Notes: generated from the letters alone by a model not told the origin. Shown: positions 26,549 through 36,456, counted from the first letter of the stretch. The stretch is DNA of 64,000 nucleotides from Bacillus sp. AZ43 (GCA_004570425.1 SPQJ01000017.1:17504-81503), one strand, 5' to 3'. Made by a program: numbers and translations.

Positions 26549-28285
26549 TCAGGTGCCCGCGAACTCCCAGTGCCAGGGCTCCTCGCGCCCACGGCCGGGC
26601 TCGGCCCAGTCCGGGTGCAGGAAGCCGAAGCGCCCGGCGTTGGCCTTCATCCAGGCGTACTGGGGGGTGCCGAACCGCTCGATGCCCCCGCACAGGTCGA
26701 CCGCCAGGCCCCAGCCGTGGTTGCTCGTGCCGGGCACGGCGGCCAACGCAGGCTTGCGCCCGTACAGGTCCACCTGGCGGGCATAGGTGCGGTAGGAGTC
26801 GGTGATGCAGATCGGGGAGCCGAAGGCGGCGGCGAAGGCCGCGGACATCGCCTTGTAGGCCGCCGCGGCGTCGCAGCGCAGGGTGTGCGCGCCCACCCCG
26901 ATCGGGCACATCGCGCTGGGCGGGATCAGCCCGTTCGGGTAGCCACCCCACGCCCGCGCGCCGTCGTAGCTGGGCGGGTAGATGGTGTTGCCGCACTCCA
27001 CGCGGAGCGCCCCGCCCGTCGGACCGGGGGCCGCGACCGGCGACCGCTGGCCCAGGCTCGGGCGGCCGATGCCCAGGAGCTGGTCGGAGGGCAGCGTGCG
27101 GACCACGACCGCGCCGGCCCGCCCGTCGGCGGCCAGCATCGTCTTCGGGTCCAGCGCGATCCCCACGTGGCCCAGCCCGGACTCCGGCGTCCCGAGGAAC
27201 ACCAGGTCGCCCGGGAGCACGTCGGCGGCCGGCACCGGCGTCGTGACGGCGAAGAGGTCGGCCTGGGTGTTGGGCAGGGCCACCCCGGCCGCCCCGTAGG
27301 CCGTCTGCACCAGCGAGCCGCAGTCCCAGGAATCGGGGCCGGCCGTGCCCGGGGCGTACGGCGCGCCGAGAGCGTCCATCGCGGTGGTGACCGCGGTCAG
27401 CGTCTCGGCGGGCAGCACCAGCAGCGACGACGGCTGGCGCGGCAGCTGGGCCGCGCCGCGCTGGGCGCCGCCACCGCTGGCGCCCACCGGCACCAGGCCC
27501 GCGGGCAGCCCGGCCGGCGCGTCGCGCAGCTGCGCGGCGGGCGGCGGGGTGATGCCGGCGGCCGTCAGCTGGTCGACGTAGGCCCGCCAGTTGGCGGCGG
27601 TCTGCTCGTTGACCTCCAGCTGCTCGCGCTGGAGCTGGGCGAGCTGCCGGTCGACGACCGTCAGCGCCTCGTCGAGCTCGTCGGTGACCGCCGAGGCGGC
27701 CGCCTCCAGCTCGGCGACCCGGTCGGCCACGGCGTCGGCCCGCGCGCGGGCCTGCTCCAGCGCGGCGGCGGCGCGTCGCTGCTGGTCGAGGGCCGCCTGC
27801 CGCAGCCCGGCGGCGGCGCCGATCACCCCGGCCGCGTGCGCGTCCACGACGTCCAGGAAGCCCATCGCGGCCACCACGTCGGCCGGATCGCCGCCGGAGA
27901 GCAGCAGCGTCAGCGGGGTGACGGCCCCGCCGTCGCGGTACACCGCTGCCGCGTAGTCCGCGACCGCCCGCTGGTGGACGGCGAGCTCGCCCTCCGCGGC
28001 GGTGGCGACCTCCTCGGCCTCGGCGACGGCTCGCTCGGCGGCGGCCAGCTCCTCGCGGGCCGCCGCGACCTCGGCCTGCTGCTCCTGGAGGCCGGTCTGC
28101 ACCTCCGTCGCCCGCTGCTGCAGCTGGTCCAGGGCACGGCTGTCGAGGACCGCCGACGTGCCGCCGGGCTGGTCGCTGGGCGCCGCCGCGGCGGGCGCCG
28201 CCCCCAGGAGGACGAGGGCAGCGGACGACACGGCGAGCACGCGTGCCGCCGTCCCTGGGGTGCGCCACGGAGAGCGCGGGAGCAT
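26549..28285 (-). CDS. Secreted NlpC/P60 endopeptidase fused to VanY-type D,D-carboxypeptidase
   Basis: 578 residues with two peptidoglycan hydrolase domains. Signal peptide RVLAVSSAALVLLGAAPAAAA at about 14-35; coiled coil to about 230; a Pro/Gln linker; an NlpC/P60-like domain at about 300-420 with catalytic Cys in SWDCGSLVQTAY and His in GLGHVGIAL; and a C-terminal M15B/VanY-like domain with SYRTYARQVDLY, the zinc motif GTSNHGWGLAVDL and WHWEF. The first domain would cut stem peptides, the second would trim D-Ala or cross-link ends. ATG 28285 has GAGGTGG upstream. No riboswitch hallmark is seen in its leader, although three short hairpins are. Confidence 0.92.
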   Translation of the reverse strand: MLPRSPWRTPGTAARVLAVSSAALVLLGAAPAAAAPSDQPGGTSAVLDSRALDQLQQRATEVQTGLQEQQAEVAAAREELAAAERAVAEAEEVATAAEGELAVHQRAVADYAAAVYRDGGAVTPLTLLLSGGDPADVVAAMGFLDVVDAHAAGVIGAAAGLRQAALDQQRRAAAALEQARARADAVADRVAELEAAASAVTDELDEALTVVDRQLAQLQREQLEVNEQTAANWRAYVDQLTAAGITPPPAAQLRDAPAGLPAGLVPVGASGGGAQRGAAQLPRQPSSLLVLPAETLTAVTTAMDALGAPYAPGTAGPDSWDCGSLVQTAYGAAGVALPNTQADLFAVTTPVPAADVLPGDLVFLGTPESGLGHVGIALDPKTMLAADGRAGAVVVRTLPSDQLLGIGRPSLGQRSPVAAPGPTGGALRVECGNTIYPPSYDGARAWGGYPNGLIPPSAMCPIGVGAHTLRCDAAAAYKAMSAAFAAAFGSPICITDSYRTYARQVDLYGRKPALAAVPGTSNHGWGLAVDLCGGIERFGTPQYAWMKANAGRFGFLHPDWAEPGRGREEPWHWEFAGT

Positions 28286-28443
28286 CGGACCACCTCTGCG
28301 TTCGGGGCGCCTTCGCCCACCGCAGGAGATGGTGTCCCGAAAGGGGCCGATTCGCCAGGTGAACAGGGCGCACACGACCCGGAGGGGCGACGGCGGCACC
28401 GGCGCCGACGGCGCGGCATCACAAGAGTGTCATTAGCCCGACC
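28286..28443 (-). other. Leader region of the NlpC-VanY gene with short hairpins
   Basis: 158-bp gap between divergent genes. On the minus strand CCCCTTTCGGG, CACC-N9-GGTG and GGGCG-AAGG-CGCCC can form three small hairpins upstream of the ribosome site. The sequence does not carry the ydaO hallmark and matches no class I know. Confidence 0.35.
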
Positions 28444-28449
28444 TACCGT
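28444..28449 (+). promoter_or_regulatory. -10 box TACCGT of the DEDDh/UvrC-like gene
   Basis: Seven nt before GTG 28457, leaderless spacing. Confidence 0.6.
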
Positions 28450-28456
28450 CCGGCCC

Positions 28457-30289
28457 GTGCCCTCCTCCCCCGCCGCCGCGCCACCCGTCCACGGCCGGTA
28501 CGAGCAGGTCACGATCGACGAGCTGGGGACGCCGCTGGCCGACGTCACCTTCGTCGTCGTCGACCTCGAGACGACGGGCGGGTCCCCCAAGGACAGCGCG
28601 ATCACCGAGATCGGCGCGGTCAAGGTCCGCGGCGGGGTCGTGCTGGGCGAGTTCCAGACCCTGGTCGACCCCGGCCGAGAGATCCCTCCCTACATCAGCG
28701 TCCTGACCGGCATCACCTCGATGATGGTGGCCGCCGCCCCCCGCATCGGCGCGGTGCTCCCCGGGTTCCTGGAGTTCGCTCGCGGCGCGGTCCTGGTGGC
28801 CCACAACGCCCCGTTCGACCTGGGGTTCCTCAAGGCGGCGTGCGCGGAGAACGGGATCCCCTGGCCCGCGGCGGCCTCCGTCGACACCGCGGTGCTGGCC
28901 CGCCGGCTGCTCAGCCGTGACGAGGTGCCCAACTGCAAGCTGGCCACCCTGGCCCCCTACTTCTCCGCCGCCACCTCCCCCACCCACCGCGCCCTGGACG
29001 ACGCCCGCGCCACGGTCGACGTGCTGCACGGCCTGTTCGAGCGGCTGGGGCCGCTGGGCATCACGTCGCTGGAGGAGCTCACCGGCCTGACCCGCCAGGT
29101 CGACCCGGAGCGGCTGCGCAAGCGTCACCTGGCCGACGACGTGCCACGGGGCCCCGGCGTCTACCTGTTCCGGGGCCCGAAGGACGAGCCCCTCTACGTC
29201 GGCACGTCCACCGACCTGCGCAGCCGGGTGCGCAGCTACTTCTCCTCGAGCGAGCAGCGCAGCCGGATCACCGAGATGGTGGCGCTGGCGCAGCGGGTCG
29301 ACGCCATCCCCTGCGCCCACGACCTCGAGGCCGCGGTCCGGGAGCTGCGGCTGATCGCCGAGCACAAGCCGCGGTACAACCGGCGCTCCCGGTTCCCCGA
29401 GCGGGCGCTGTGGATCCGGCTGACCGACGAGGCGTTCCCCCGGCTCTCGGTCGTCCGTCGCGTGCGTCCGGGGGCCGGGGTCTTCCTCGGCCCCTTCCCC
29501 GACCGCCGGGCCGCGGACGCCGCCGTCGCCGCCGTGCACGAGGCGCTGCCGTTGCGCCAGTGCACCACCCGGCTGTCCCCGCGCGTGCCCACGTCGGCCT
29601 GCGTCCTCTTCGGGATGGGCCGGTGCGGCGCGCCCTGCACCGGCGCGCAGTCGGTGACCGAGTACGCCTCGATCGCCGACGTCTTCCGGGCGGCGGTCGA
29701 CCACGACCCGCACGGATTGGTGGCACCCCTGCTCGCCCGCGTCGAGCGCCTGGCCACCGAGGAGCGCTTCGAGGACGCGGCGGTGCTGCGCGACCGGATC
29801 GCCGTCCTCGTCCGCGCGGTGCGCCGCCGTCAGCGGCTGGAGTCCCTCGCCGCGGTCCCGGAGCTCGTCCTGGCCCGTGCCGACGGCTCGGGCGGGTGGC
29901 ACCTGTCCGTCGTCCGCCGGGGGCGGCTGGTCGCCGCCGGCGGGGCACCCACGGGGACGTCGGTGCGCCGCACGCTGCCGGGGCTGCTGGCGACCGCCGA
30001 GACACCCGTCGGCCCCGACGACGAGCTGGCGGCGACGGTGGACGAGACCGAGCTGATCCTGCGCTGGATGGAGAAGCCGGGCACGCGCCTGGTCGACCTC
30101 ACCGGCGTGCTGGCCTGCCCGGCACCGGGCACCGGGGCGTTCAGCTCGTTCCTGGACCTGGTGGAGGCCGGCCGCGCCGAGCGTGACCCCTTCGCCGACG
30201 ACCGGTCGCTGGGCACGCGGGCACGGCCGGAGCGGGTCGCGGCGGGCGCGGGCGTCCGGGCACGGCCACCGATAGGCTCGCCGGCGTGA
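28457..30289 (+). CDS. DEDDh exonuclease fused to GIY-YIG/UvrC-like nuclease domain
   Basis: 610 residues, Rv2191-like. The N-terminal DnaQ/PolC-type exonuclease has VVDLETTGG (Exo I), VAHNAPFDLGFL (Exo II) and HRALDDARATVDVLHGL (Exo III) within residues 30-195. It is followed by a UvrC-type GIY-YIG domain (GPGVYLFRGPKDEPLYVGTSTDLRSRV) near 235-330, a Cys-rich segment CVLFGMGRCGAPCTGA near 385 and a UvrB-contact helix (DAAVLRDRIAVLV) near 440. It lacks the UvrC C-terminal RNase H half, so only one incision site is likely. Probably a DNA repair nuclease, which would suit a stress-tolerant actinobacterium. Leaderless GTG chosen; the long upstream frame is antisense to the hydrolase gene. Confidence 0.93.
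   Translation: MPSSPAAAPPVHGRYEQVTIDELGTPLADVTFVVVDLETTGGSPKDSAITEIGAVKVRGGVVLGEFQTLVDPGREIPPYISVLTGITSMMVAAAPRIGAVLPGFLEFARGAVLVAHNAPFDLGFLKAACAENGIPWPAAASVDTAVLARRLLSRDEVPNCKLATLAPYFSAATSPTHRALDDARATVDVLHGLFERLGPLGITSLEELTGLTRQVDPERLRKRHLADDVPRGPGVYLFRGPKDEPLYVGTSTDLRSRVRSYFSSSEQRSRITEMVALAQRVDAIPCAHDLEAAVRELRLIAEHKPRYNRRSRFPERALWIRLTDEAFPRLSVVRRVRPGAGVFLGPFPDRRAADAAVAAVHEALPLRQCTTRLSPRVPTSACVLFGMGRCGAPCTGAQSVTEYASIADVFRAAVDHDPHGLVAPLLARVERLATEERFEDAAVLRDRIAVLVRAVRRRQRLESLAAVPELVLARADGSGGWHLSVVRRGRLVAAGGAPTGTSVRRTLPGLLATAETPVGPDDELAATVDETELILRWMEKPGTRLVDLTGVLACPAPGTGAFSSFLDLVEAGRAERDPFADDRSLGTRARPERVAAGAGVRARPPIGSPA
30273..30278 (+). promoter_or_regulatory. -10 box TAGGCT of the Lrp/AsnC ligand-domain gene
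   Basis: Lies inside the 3' end of the nuclease gene, 7 nt before GTG 30286, so this small gene has its own leaderless promoter in addition to coupling. Confidence 0.5.
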
Positions 30290-30573
30290 TCACCGCCATC
30301 GTGATGATCGACGCCGCCACCGACTCGATCCCGGAGGTGGCCTCGGCCATCGCCGACCTCGACGGGGTCAGCGAGGTCTACTCCACCGCCGGAGAGGTCG
30401 ACCTGATCGCGATCGTGCGGGTCCGCGAGTTCGAGCAGATCGCCGAGGTGATCGCCGGGCGGATCAACAAGGTGCCCGGCGTGCTCGAGACCGAGACGCA
30501 CATCGCCTTCCGCGCCTACTCGAGGCACGACCTCGACGCCGCGTTCTCGATCGGCTTCGACACCGCCGACTAG
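30286..30573 (+). CDS. Lrp/AsnC ligand-binding (RAM) domain protein without HTH
   Basis: 95 residues that contain only the C-terminal effector-binding domain of Lrp/AsnC regulators: [11 protein letters not shown], then [18 protein letters not shown] and the closing strand [15 protein letters not shown]. Such stand-alone RAM proteins form dimers or higher rings and may bind amino acids or modulate a partner. The GTG overlaps the nuclease stop (GTGA) and sits 7 nt after TAGGCT. Next to trpD on the opposite strand; the two stop codons share CTAG at 30570-30573. Whether it senses an amino acid here is unknown. Confidence 0.88.
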   Translation: MITAIVMIDAATDSIPEVASAIADLDGVSEVYSTAGEVDLIAIVRVREFEQIAEVIAGRINKVPGVLETETHIAFRAYSRHDLDAAFSIGFDTAD

Positions 30574-31616
30574 GCGGCGCGGGCCGCCTGGCTGACGCTC
30601 ACCCAGCGCTCGAGCTGTGCGGTCGCGCGGCCGTCGTCCACGGCCGCCACCGCCCGCTCCAGGCCCGCCGCGATCGCGTCGTGCAGCCGGGCGGGACGCT
30701 CGTCGAACGCGGCCAGCGCCGCGGCGGCGTTCAGGAGGACCGCGTCGCGCACCGGCCCCTTCTCCCCGCCGAGCACCCGCCGGAAGACGTCGGCGTTGAA
30801 CTCGGGCGTGCCACCGCGCAGCGCGTCGGGCTCGGACGCCGGGATGCCGAGCGCCGAGGGGTCCAGCCGGTCGGGCACCACCTCGCCGTCCCGCACGACC
30901 CACACCGAGGACGTCGTCGCCGTCGTCAGCTCGTCCAGCCCGTCGTCCCCGCGGAAGACCAGTGCCCGCCCGCCGCGGGCCGCGAGGACGCCGGCCATGA
31001 CCGGCGCCATGCGGGCGTCGGCGCAGCCGATGGCGGCGGCGACCGGGCGCGCAGGGTTCGTCAGCGGTCCCAGGAAGTTGAAGACCGTGCCGATGCCCAT
31101 CTCGCGGCGCGGGCCGGCGGCGTAGCGCATCCCGGGGTGGAACACGGGCGCGAAGAAGAAGCCGATGCCCGCCTCCTCCACGCACCGCGCCACCGCGGGG
31201 GCGGGCAGGTCGATGGCCACGCCCAGGGCCTCCAGCACGTCCGCCGAGCCGGAGGACGACGAGGCGGCGCGGCCGCCGTGCTTGGCGACCGGTACACCCG
31301 CGGCGGCGATCACGACGGCGGCCATCGTGGAGATGTTCACCGTGTGCGCCCCGTCGCCGCCCGTGCCGACGATGTCGACGCACGGGAGGGACAGCGCGAC
31401 CGGCGTCGCCTGGGCGAGCATCTCGGTGGCCAGACCGGCCACCTCCTCGGCCGACTCGCCCTTGGCCTTCAGCGCGACAGCGAAGGCGGCCACCTGCACG
31501 GGCGTCGCCTCACCGGTCATCACCTCGCGCATCGCCCAGGCCGTGTCGGCCGCGGACAGGTCCTTGCCGGCGAGCAGCCGGTTCAGCAGGGACGGCCAGG
31601 TCGGGCCGGAGCTCAT
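30570..31616 (-). CDS. trpD: Anthranilate phosphoribosyltransferase
   Basis: Second step of tryptophan synthesis: anthranilate plus PRPP gives phosphoribosylanthranilate. 348 residues. PRPP-site [18 protein letters not shown] near residue 78, magnesium-site and anthranilate-site segments [21 protein letters not shown], and the C-terminal [12 protein letters not shown] and [16 protein letters not shown] 31616 is chosen because GGTGAG lies 6 nt upstream and it follows the receiver-like gene by 7 nt; the frame extends to 31679. The other trp genes are not in the window. Same position as M. tuberculosis trpD (Rv2192c) beside ctaE. Confidence 0.95.
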   Translation of the reverse strand: MSSGPTWPSLLNRLLAGKDLSAADTAWAMREVMTGEATPVQVAAFAVALKAKGESAEEVAGLATEMLAQATPVALSLPCVDIVGTGGDGAHTVNISTMAAVVIAAAGVPVAKHGGRAASSSSGSADVLEALGVAIDLPAPAVARCVEEAGIGFFFAPVFHPGMRYAAGPRREMGIGTVFNFLGPLTNPARPVAAAIGCADARMAPVMAGVLAARGGRALVFRGDDGLDELTTATTSSVWVVRDGEVVPDRLDPSALGIPASEPDALRGGTPEFNADVFRRVLGGEKGPVRDAVLLNAAAALAAFDERPARLHDAIAAGLERAVAAVDDGRATAQLERWVSVSQAARAA

Positions 31617-31623
31617 CGGCCGC

Positions 31624-32064
31624 TCACCGGCGGACGACGGGCCGCTGCGCGTGGGCGCGCAGCAGTTCCGCCACCACACCGGGGGCGGTCAACGGGTCGA
31701 CCGGCATCGGGAGCGTGGCCTCCGCCCGGGACCAGTGGGCCAGCCAGCGGTCGGGCTGCCGGGCGATGAGCAGGCACACCGCGGGCCGGTCGGCGACCTC
31801 CAGGTCGAGCTGGCGGGTGACGGCCAGGCCGCCCATCGGCTGCGCCTCGCCGTCGAGGATGCACAGGTCCACGCCCCCGGCATCGACCGTCGCGACGACG
31901 TCCGCACCGGTCTCGCACTCGAGCCACGTGATCGGACCGACGTCCGCTGCGGGGCGCCGTCCGACGGCCGTGCGCACGGCGTCGCGGACCTCCCGGCGGT
32001 GGCTGTAGACCAGCACGGTGGCCGGCACGGACGGGCGGTCGGCGGCGTCGGAGGCGAAGCTCAC
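31624..32064 (-). CDS. Receiver-like protein upstream of trpD
   Basis: 146 residues shaped like a response-regulator receiver domain without output domain: [20 protein letters not shown] (first strand and helix), [20 protein letters not shown] with an Asp at the phospho-acceptor position, and a C-terminal [13 protein letters not shown] where the conserved Lys would be expected but is not seen. The first acidic pair is also absent, so classical phosphorylation is doubtful. GTG 32064 lies 7 nt after TAGGCT. It is followed after 7 nt by trpD and divergent from ctaE. Role unknown; the pairing suggests a protein-level regulator. Confidence 0.75.
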   Translation of the reverse strand: MSFASDAADRPSVPATVLVYSHRREVRDAVRTAVGRRPAADVGPITWLECETGADVVATVDAGGVDLCILDGEAQPMGGLAVTRQLDLEVADRPAVCLLIARQPDRWLAHWSRAEATLPMPVDPLTAPGVVAELLRAHAQRPVVRR

Positions 32065-32071
32065 ACAGGGC

Positions 32072-32077
32072 AGCCTA
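32072..32077 (-). promoter_or_regulatory. -10 box TAGGCT of the receiver-like gene and trpD
   Basis: Seven nt before GTG 32064. The divergent ctaE promoter must lie within the next 100 bp (TAAAGA at about 32118 is a weak candidate). Confidence 0.55.
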
Positions 32078-32186
32078 GTGGCAGAGCAGCACAAATCCCT
32101 GAACGGTCCGTGGCGTCGGTAAAGACGAGATCACGGTGACGCCACGCCCATCGCACCCGCGGTCGTCCCGACCCCCCGGCGATGCC

Positions 32187-32813
32187 ATGATGAGCCTCGT
32201 GACAACGGCCCCCGTCGCGAGCAGCACCTTCGACACATCGCGGGTGCACTCCCTGACCCGACCGAACATGGTCAGCGTCGGCACGATCATCTGGCTCTCC
32301 AGCGAGCTGATGTTCTTCGCCGGGCTGTTCGCCATGTACTTCACCGCGCGAGCCCGGGCCACCGAGGGGTGGCCGCCGGAGCCGACGGAGCTGAACCTCC
32401 CCTACGCCACCGTCTTCACGGTCATCCTGGTGCTCTCCTCGGTGACCTGTCAGTTCGGTGTGTTCGCGGCGGAGAACGGCAACGTCTACGGCCTCCGGCG
32501 CTGGTTCACCATCACGTTCGTGATGGGCCTGGTCTTCGTCCTGGCGCAGGCGAACGAGTACCGGGTCCTGGTCATGGACCACCACACGTCGATCTCGTCG
32601 TCGACGTACGGGTCGGTCTTCTACCTCACGACCGGGTTCCACGCGCTGCACGTCATCGGGGGTCTCGTCGCCTTCGTCTTCCTGCTCATCCGGTCCACCA
32701 TGGGCCGGTTCACGCCAGCGCAGGCGACCGCCGCGATCGTGGTCTCCTACTACTGGCACTTCGTCGACGTCGTGTGGGTCGGGCTCTTCGCCACGATCTA
32801 CCTGATCCGCTAG
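32187..32813 (+). CDS. ctaE: Cytochrome c oxidase subunit III (aa3)
   Basis: Integral membrane subunit of the terminal oxidase, about 208 residues with five membrane helices. Characteristic stretches: [61 protein letters not shown] and [15 protein letters not shown] with the conserved His residues. Start uncertain: ATG 32187, ATG 32190 and GTG 32199 are all in frame and none has a strong ribosome site; a GTG at 32136 would add 17 residues. It leads the ctaE-qcrCAB cluster, 7 bp before qcrC, as in other actinobacteria where bc1 and aa3 form one supercomplex. Confidence 0.94.
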   Translation: MMSLVTTAPVASSTFDTSRVHSLTRPNMVSVGTIIWLSSELMFFAGLFAMYFTARARATEGWPPEPTELNLPYATVFTVILVLSSVTCQFGVFAAENGNVYGLRRWFTITFVMGLVFVLAQANEYRVLVMDHHTSISSSTYGSVFYLTTGFHALHVIGGLVAFVFLLIRSTMGRFTPAQATAAIVVSYYWHFVDVVWVGLFATIYLIR

Positions 32814-32820
32814 GGAACCG

Positions 32821-33666
32821 GTGTCCACCACGAACCCGCAGTCCGAGGCCATGCTCGACGGGGGCGACGCCGGCAAGCCGGCCGCCCGTGCCCGGGCCCG
32901 CCGTCGGTCCAAGCACCGCCGCAGGCTGGCCAACGTGGCCGGTCTGATGACCGCCCTCGTGCTCACCGGTGCGCTCTACTCCGTGTTCTCGCCCGCCCAG
33001 GCGGCCGACGAGACCACCGAGTCCGCCGCCGAGGCGGCCGGGCGCGAGCTCTACGAGCGCAGCTGCATCACCTGCCACGGCGAGAACCTCGAGGGCGTGC
33101 CGAACCGCGGCCCGTCGCTGATCGGTGTCGGCGAGGCGGCGGTCTACTTCCAGGTGCACACCGGCCGCATGCCGCTGGTCCGCCAGGAGGCCGACGCCCC
33201 CGACAAGCCGGCGGTGTTCTCCGACGAGGAGATCGACCAGCTCATGGCCTACGTCCAGGCCAACGGCGGCGGCCCGACCCTCCCGTCCGGCGACCTGCGC
33301 GACGGCGATCTCGCCGAGGGCGGTGAGCTGTTCCGGCTCAACTGCGCCTCGTGCCACAACTTCGTCGGCGAGGGCGGCGCTCTCTCCTCCGGCAAGGCCG
33401 CGCCCAGCCTGGCCGACTCCACCGACCTGGAGATCTACACGGCCATGCTCACCGGGCCGGAGAACATGCCGGTCTTCGGTGACAACCAGCTGACCCCGGA
33501 AGAGAAGCGCTCGATCATCAACTACGTCCAGACCATCCAGGGCCAGGCCGACCCCGGCGGCGCCGGCGTCGGGCGCGTGGGCCCTGTGGCGGAGGGACTC
33601 GTGATCTGGGTCGTCGGCATCGGCGCACTGATGTTCGGGATCTTCTGGATGGGGAGCAAGGCGTGA
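32821..33666 (+). CDS. qcrC: Diheme cytochrome c subunit of the bcc complex
   Basis: 281 residues. An N-terminal membrane helix (residues 41-62, VAGLMTALVLTGALY), two c-type heme sites CITCH near 82 and CASCH near 177, their methionine ligands in GRMPL and ENMPVFG, and a C-terminal helix (GLVIWVVGIGALMFGIFW). The two covalent hemes take electrons from the Rieske centre straight to the CuA of the oxidase, replacing a soluble cytochrome c, which is typical of actinobacteria. GTG start; overlaps qcrA by 4 bp (GTGA). Confidence 0.96.
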   Translation: MSTTNPQSEAMLDGGDAGKPAARARARRRSKHRRRLANVAGLMTALVLTGALYSVFSPAQAADETTESAAEAAGRELYERSCITCHGENLEGVPNRGPSLIGVGEAAVYFQVHTGRMPLVRQEADAPDKPAVFSDEEIDQLMAYVQANGGGPTLPSGDLRDGDLAEGGELFRLNCASCHNFVGEGGALSSGKAAPSLADSTDLEIYTAMLTGPENMPVFGDNQLTPEEKRSIINYVQTIQGQADPGGAGVGRVGPVAEGLVIWVVGIGALMFGIFWMGSKA

Positions 33667-34775
33667 GCACGCACGACACCCGCCCCGGTTCGACCGGCGG
33701 CGCGGACACCCCCGGACCGCTGCACGGCGGCCCGGACGACGACTACACGCCCGAGCAGCTCGCGGCCATGCGCCGCGAGGACCTCGACCGGCTGGGTGCC
33801 CGGTACGACGGCGTCGAGATCCTGCACGTGGAGCCCGGCCCCGAGCCCGGTTCCGCCCTGGAGAAGCGCGCCGTCCGCCAGGTGGGCCTCGCCTTCGGGC
33901 TGGCCGGCCTGTTCGCGTTCCTCTTCGTGGTCGTCTACGTCGGCTCGGGCTGGTTCCTGCCCGACTGGCACTGGGACATCACCGAGGGCGGCTGGAGCGC
34001 GCTGTTCACCCCGCTGCTCGGGCTGTGCATGGGACTCGCGCTGACCTGCGTCGGCGTCGGGCTGGTGCTCTACACCAAGAAGCTCCTCCCCCACGAGACC
34101 GCGGTGCAGGACAAGCACGACGGCTCGCACTTCGACCGGGTGACCACGGGCGCCACGCTCGTCGGCGGCTACCACAACAGCGGCCTCGGCCGGCGCAAGC
34201 TGCTCAGCCGCTCGCTGCTGTTCATGGGTGGTGGCGTCGGGCTCATGCTGATCATGCCGCTGGGCGGCCTGATCAAGAACCCGAACAAGGGCAACCCGCT
34301 GGGCACCACCAACTGGGCCGACGGCGTCCGCCTCGTCCGGGACGACGGCACGCCGATCCGCCCCGGCGACCAGGAGCCCGGCTCGCTCGAGACGGTCTTC
34401 CCGGCCGTCCCCGGCGGCAACCGGCAGGCCGACGCGGCGACCATGCTCATCCGCCTCCGTCCCGCGCAGGTCGAGACGCTGCGTCCCCGGGAGGGCCACG
34501 CCGACTTCGCCTACGGCGAGTACGTCGCCTACTCGAAGATCTGCACGCACGCCGGCTGCCCGGTCTCGCTCTACGAGCAGGAGACCAGCCGCATCCTGTG
34601 CCCCTGCCACCAGTCGCAGTTCGACGTCACCCAGGGCGCCAAGGCGGTCTTCGGGCCCGCCACCCGGCCGCTCCCGCAGCTGCCGCTCGGCGTCGACGAC
34701 GAGGGCTACTTCATCGCCCGCAGTGACTACATTGAAGCCGTAGGCCCCACCTACTGGAACCGGGAGCGGATCTGA
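33663..34775 (+). CDS. qcrA: Rieske iron-sulfur subunit of the bcc complex
   Basis: 370 residues, larger than mitochondrial Rieske proteins as is usual in actinobacteria. An acidic N-terminal tail, three membrane helices at about residues 75-97, 115-137 and 180-202, then the Rieske domain with CTHAGC near 301 and CPCHQSQFD near 321, giving two Cys and two His for the 2Fe-2S cluster and the disulfide Cys pair. It overlaps qcrC by 4 bp and qcrB by 1 bp (TGATG), so the three are translated as a unit. Confidence 0.96.
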   Translation: MSTHDTRPGSTGGADTPGPLHGGPDDDYTPEQLAAMRREDLDRLGARYDGVEILHVEPGPEPGSALEKRAVRQVGLAFGLAGLFAFLFVVVYVGSGWFLPDWHWDITEGGWSALFTPLLGLCMGLALTCVGVGLVLYTKKLLPHETAVQDKHDGSHFDRVTTGATLVGGYHNSGLGRRKLLSRSLLFMGGGVGLMLIMPLGGLIKNPNKGNPLGTTNWADGVRLVRDDGTPIRPGDQEPGSLETVFPAVPGGNRQADAATMLIRLRPAQVETLRPREGHADFAYGEYVAYSKICTHAGCPVSLYEQETSRILCPCHQSQFDVTQGAKAVFGPATRPLPQLPLGVDDEGYFIARSDYIEAVGPTYWNRERI

Positions 34776-36436
34776 TGGCTCGCACCGCCACGGCACCCGG
34801 TGCCCCGACGACGAAGCTCGGCAAGGCCGCGCTCGAGTTCGACGACCGCATGCTGGTCGCCCCCTGGCTGCGACGGACCCTGAACAAGGTCTTCCCCGAC
34901 CACTGGTCGTTCCTGCTCGGCGAGATCGCGCTCTACGCGTTCGTCGTGCTGCTGCTCTCGGGCACCTACCTGACGTTCTTCTTCGACGCCTCGATGCGCG
35001 AGGTCGTCTACGACGGCAGCTACGCACCCCTCCGCGGCGTGGAGATGTCCGCGGCGTACGACTCGACGCTGAACCTGTCGTTCGACGTCCGCGGCGGCCT
35101 CTTCATGCGCCAGTTGCACCACTGGGCGGCGCTGCTGTTCGTGGCCTCGATCGTGGTCCACCTGCTGCGCATCTTCTTCACCGGCGCCTTCCGCCGGCCG
35201 CGCGAGACCAACTGGCTGATCGGCGTCGTGATGCTGGTGCTCGCCCTCCTCATGGGCGTCACCGGCTACTCGCTGCCGGACGACCTGCTCTCGGGCACCG
35301 GCCTCCGCATCATCAGCGCGATCCTGCTGTCGATCCCGGTGATCGGCACCTGGGCGCACTTCGCGGTGTTCAACGGCGACTTCGTCGGCACGGAGATCAT
35401 CGGGCGCTTCTACATCGTCCACGTGCTGCTGCTGCCGGCGATCCTGCTCGCGCTGATCGCCGTGCACCTGCTGGTCCTGGTCAAGCAGAAGCACACGCAG
35501 TTCCCCGGCCCCGGCCGCACCGAGCACAACGTCGTCGGCAACCGCCTCTTCCCGACCTTCGCGGGCAAGGCGACCGGTCTGCTGCTCGTCGTCTTCGGCG
35601 TCTGCGCCGCGCTCGGCGGTCTCGTGCAGATCAACCCGGTCTGGCTGTGGGGGCCCTACAACCCCGCCCAGGTGTCGGCCGCGTCCCAGCCCGACTGGTA
35701 CATCGGCTTCCTCGACGGGTCGACCCGCATCTTCCCGCCGTGGGACATCAACCTGCCCGGCGACTACACGGTCCCGGCGCTGTTCTGGCCGACGGTCGTC
35801 GTCGCCGGTGCCATGTTCACGGTCCTGGCGCTCTACCCGATGATCGAGCGCAAGATGACCGGCGACACGGCGTCGCACCACCTGCTCCAGCGTCCGCGCG
35901 ACGTCCCCGTGCGCACCTCGCTGGGCGCGATGGCGCTGACCTTCTACCTCTGGCTGATGATCGCCGGTGGGAACGACGTCATCGCCGACAAGTTCGACAT
36001 CAGCCTGAACGCGATGACCTGGATCGGCCGGATCGGCGTCATCATCCTGCCGCCGATCGCCTACACGATCACCTACCGGATCTGCCTGGGTCTCCAGCAG
36101 CACGACCGCGAGGTGCTCGAGCACGGCATCGAGACCGGTGTCATCCGCCGGCTGCCCAGCGGCGAGTTCATCGAGGTCCACCAGCCCCTCGGCCCGGTGG
36201 ACGAGCACGGCCACAGCCAGCTGGCCTACGGCGGTGCTCCGGTGCCGAAGCGGATGAACCACGTGGGCGGCGCCCGCCGGGCCATCCGCGGCTTCTTCTC
36301 GCCGATCGAGGAGCCGTCGCAGGTGGAGCTGGAGCAGCGGCGCGAGGGCCGCGGCCTGGCCACCGGCGAGGACCGCGAGCTCACGACGTCCGGTCGCCCC
36401 TCCGAGGGTGGCCGGCCGCAGGAGCCACGCGACTGA
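34775..36436 (+). CDS. qcrB: Cytochrome b subunit of the bcc complex
   Basis: 553 residues, eight or nine membrane helices, quinol-oxidising core subunit of complex III. The bis-heme ligands lie in [22 protein letters not shown] (residues about 110-131) and the second pair in WAHFAVFNG and [21 protein letters not shown]; the Qo-site segment reads PPWDIN (instead of PEW with a different class). The C-terminal cytoplasmic tail of about 130 residues, rich in charges, is the actinobacterial extension. ATG overlaps the qcrA stop by one base. A perfect terminator follows 20 bp after the stop. Confidence 0.96.
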   Translation: MARTATAPGAPTTKLGKAALEFDDRMLVAPWLRRTLNKVFPDHWSFLLGEIALYAFVVLLLSGTYLTFFFDASMREVVYDGSYAPLRGVEMSAAYDSTLNLSFDVRGGLFMRQLHHWAALLFVASIVVHLLRIFFTGAFRRPRETNWLIGVVMLVLALLMGVTGYSLPDDLLSGTGLRIISAILLSIPVIGTWAHFAVFNGDFVGTEIIGRFYIVHVLLLPAILLALIAVHLLVLVKQKHTQFPGPGRTEHNVVGNRLFPTFAGKATGLLLVVFGVCAALGGLVQINPVWLWGPYNPAQVSAASQPDWYIGFLDGSTRIFPPWDINLPGDYTVPALFWPTVVVAGAMFTVLALYPMIERKMTGDTASHHLLQRPRDVPVRTSLGAMALTFYLWLMIAGGNDVIADKFDISLNAMTWIGRIGVIILPPIAYTITYRICLGLQQHDREVLEHGIETGVIRRLPSGEFIEVHQPLGPVDEHGHSQLAYGGAPVPKRMNHVGGARRAIRGFFSPIEEPSQVELEQRREGRGLATGEDRELTTSGRPSEGGRPQEPRD

Positions 36437-36456
36437 TCGCAGGCACGCAGCACGAC

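Noticed and set aside
28286..28443. Second c-di-AMP riboswitch before the NlpC-VanY gene
   Set aside because: The CCGTCAGCTAACTC-type hallmark is absent; only short local hairpins occur.
26204..28456. Upstream extension of the DEDDh/UvrC-like frame (open to 26204, giving 1361 codons)
   Set aside because: The extension is antisense to the NlpC-VanY gene, has repetitive Arg/Gly composition and lies before a clear leaderless start at 28457.
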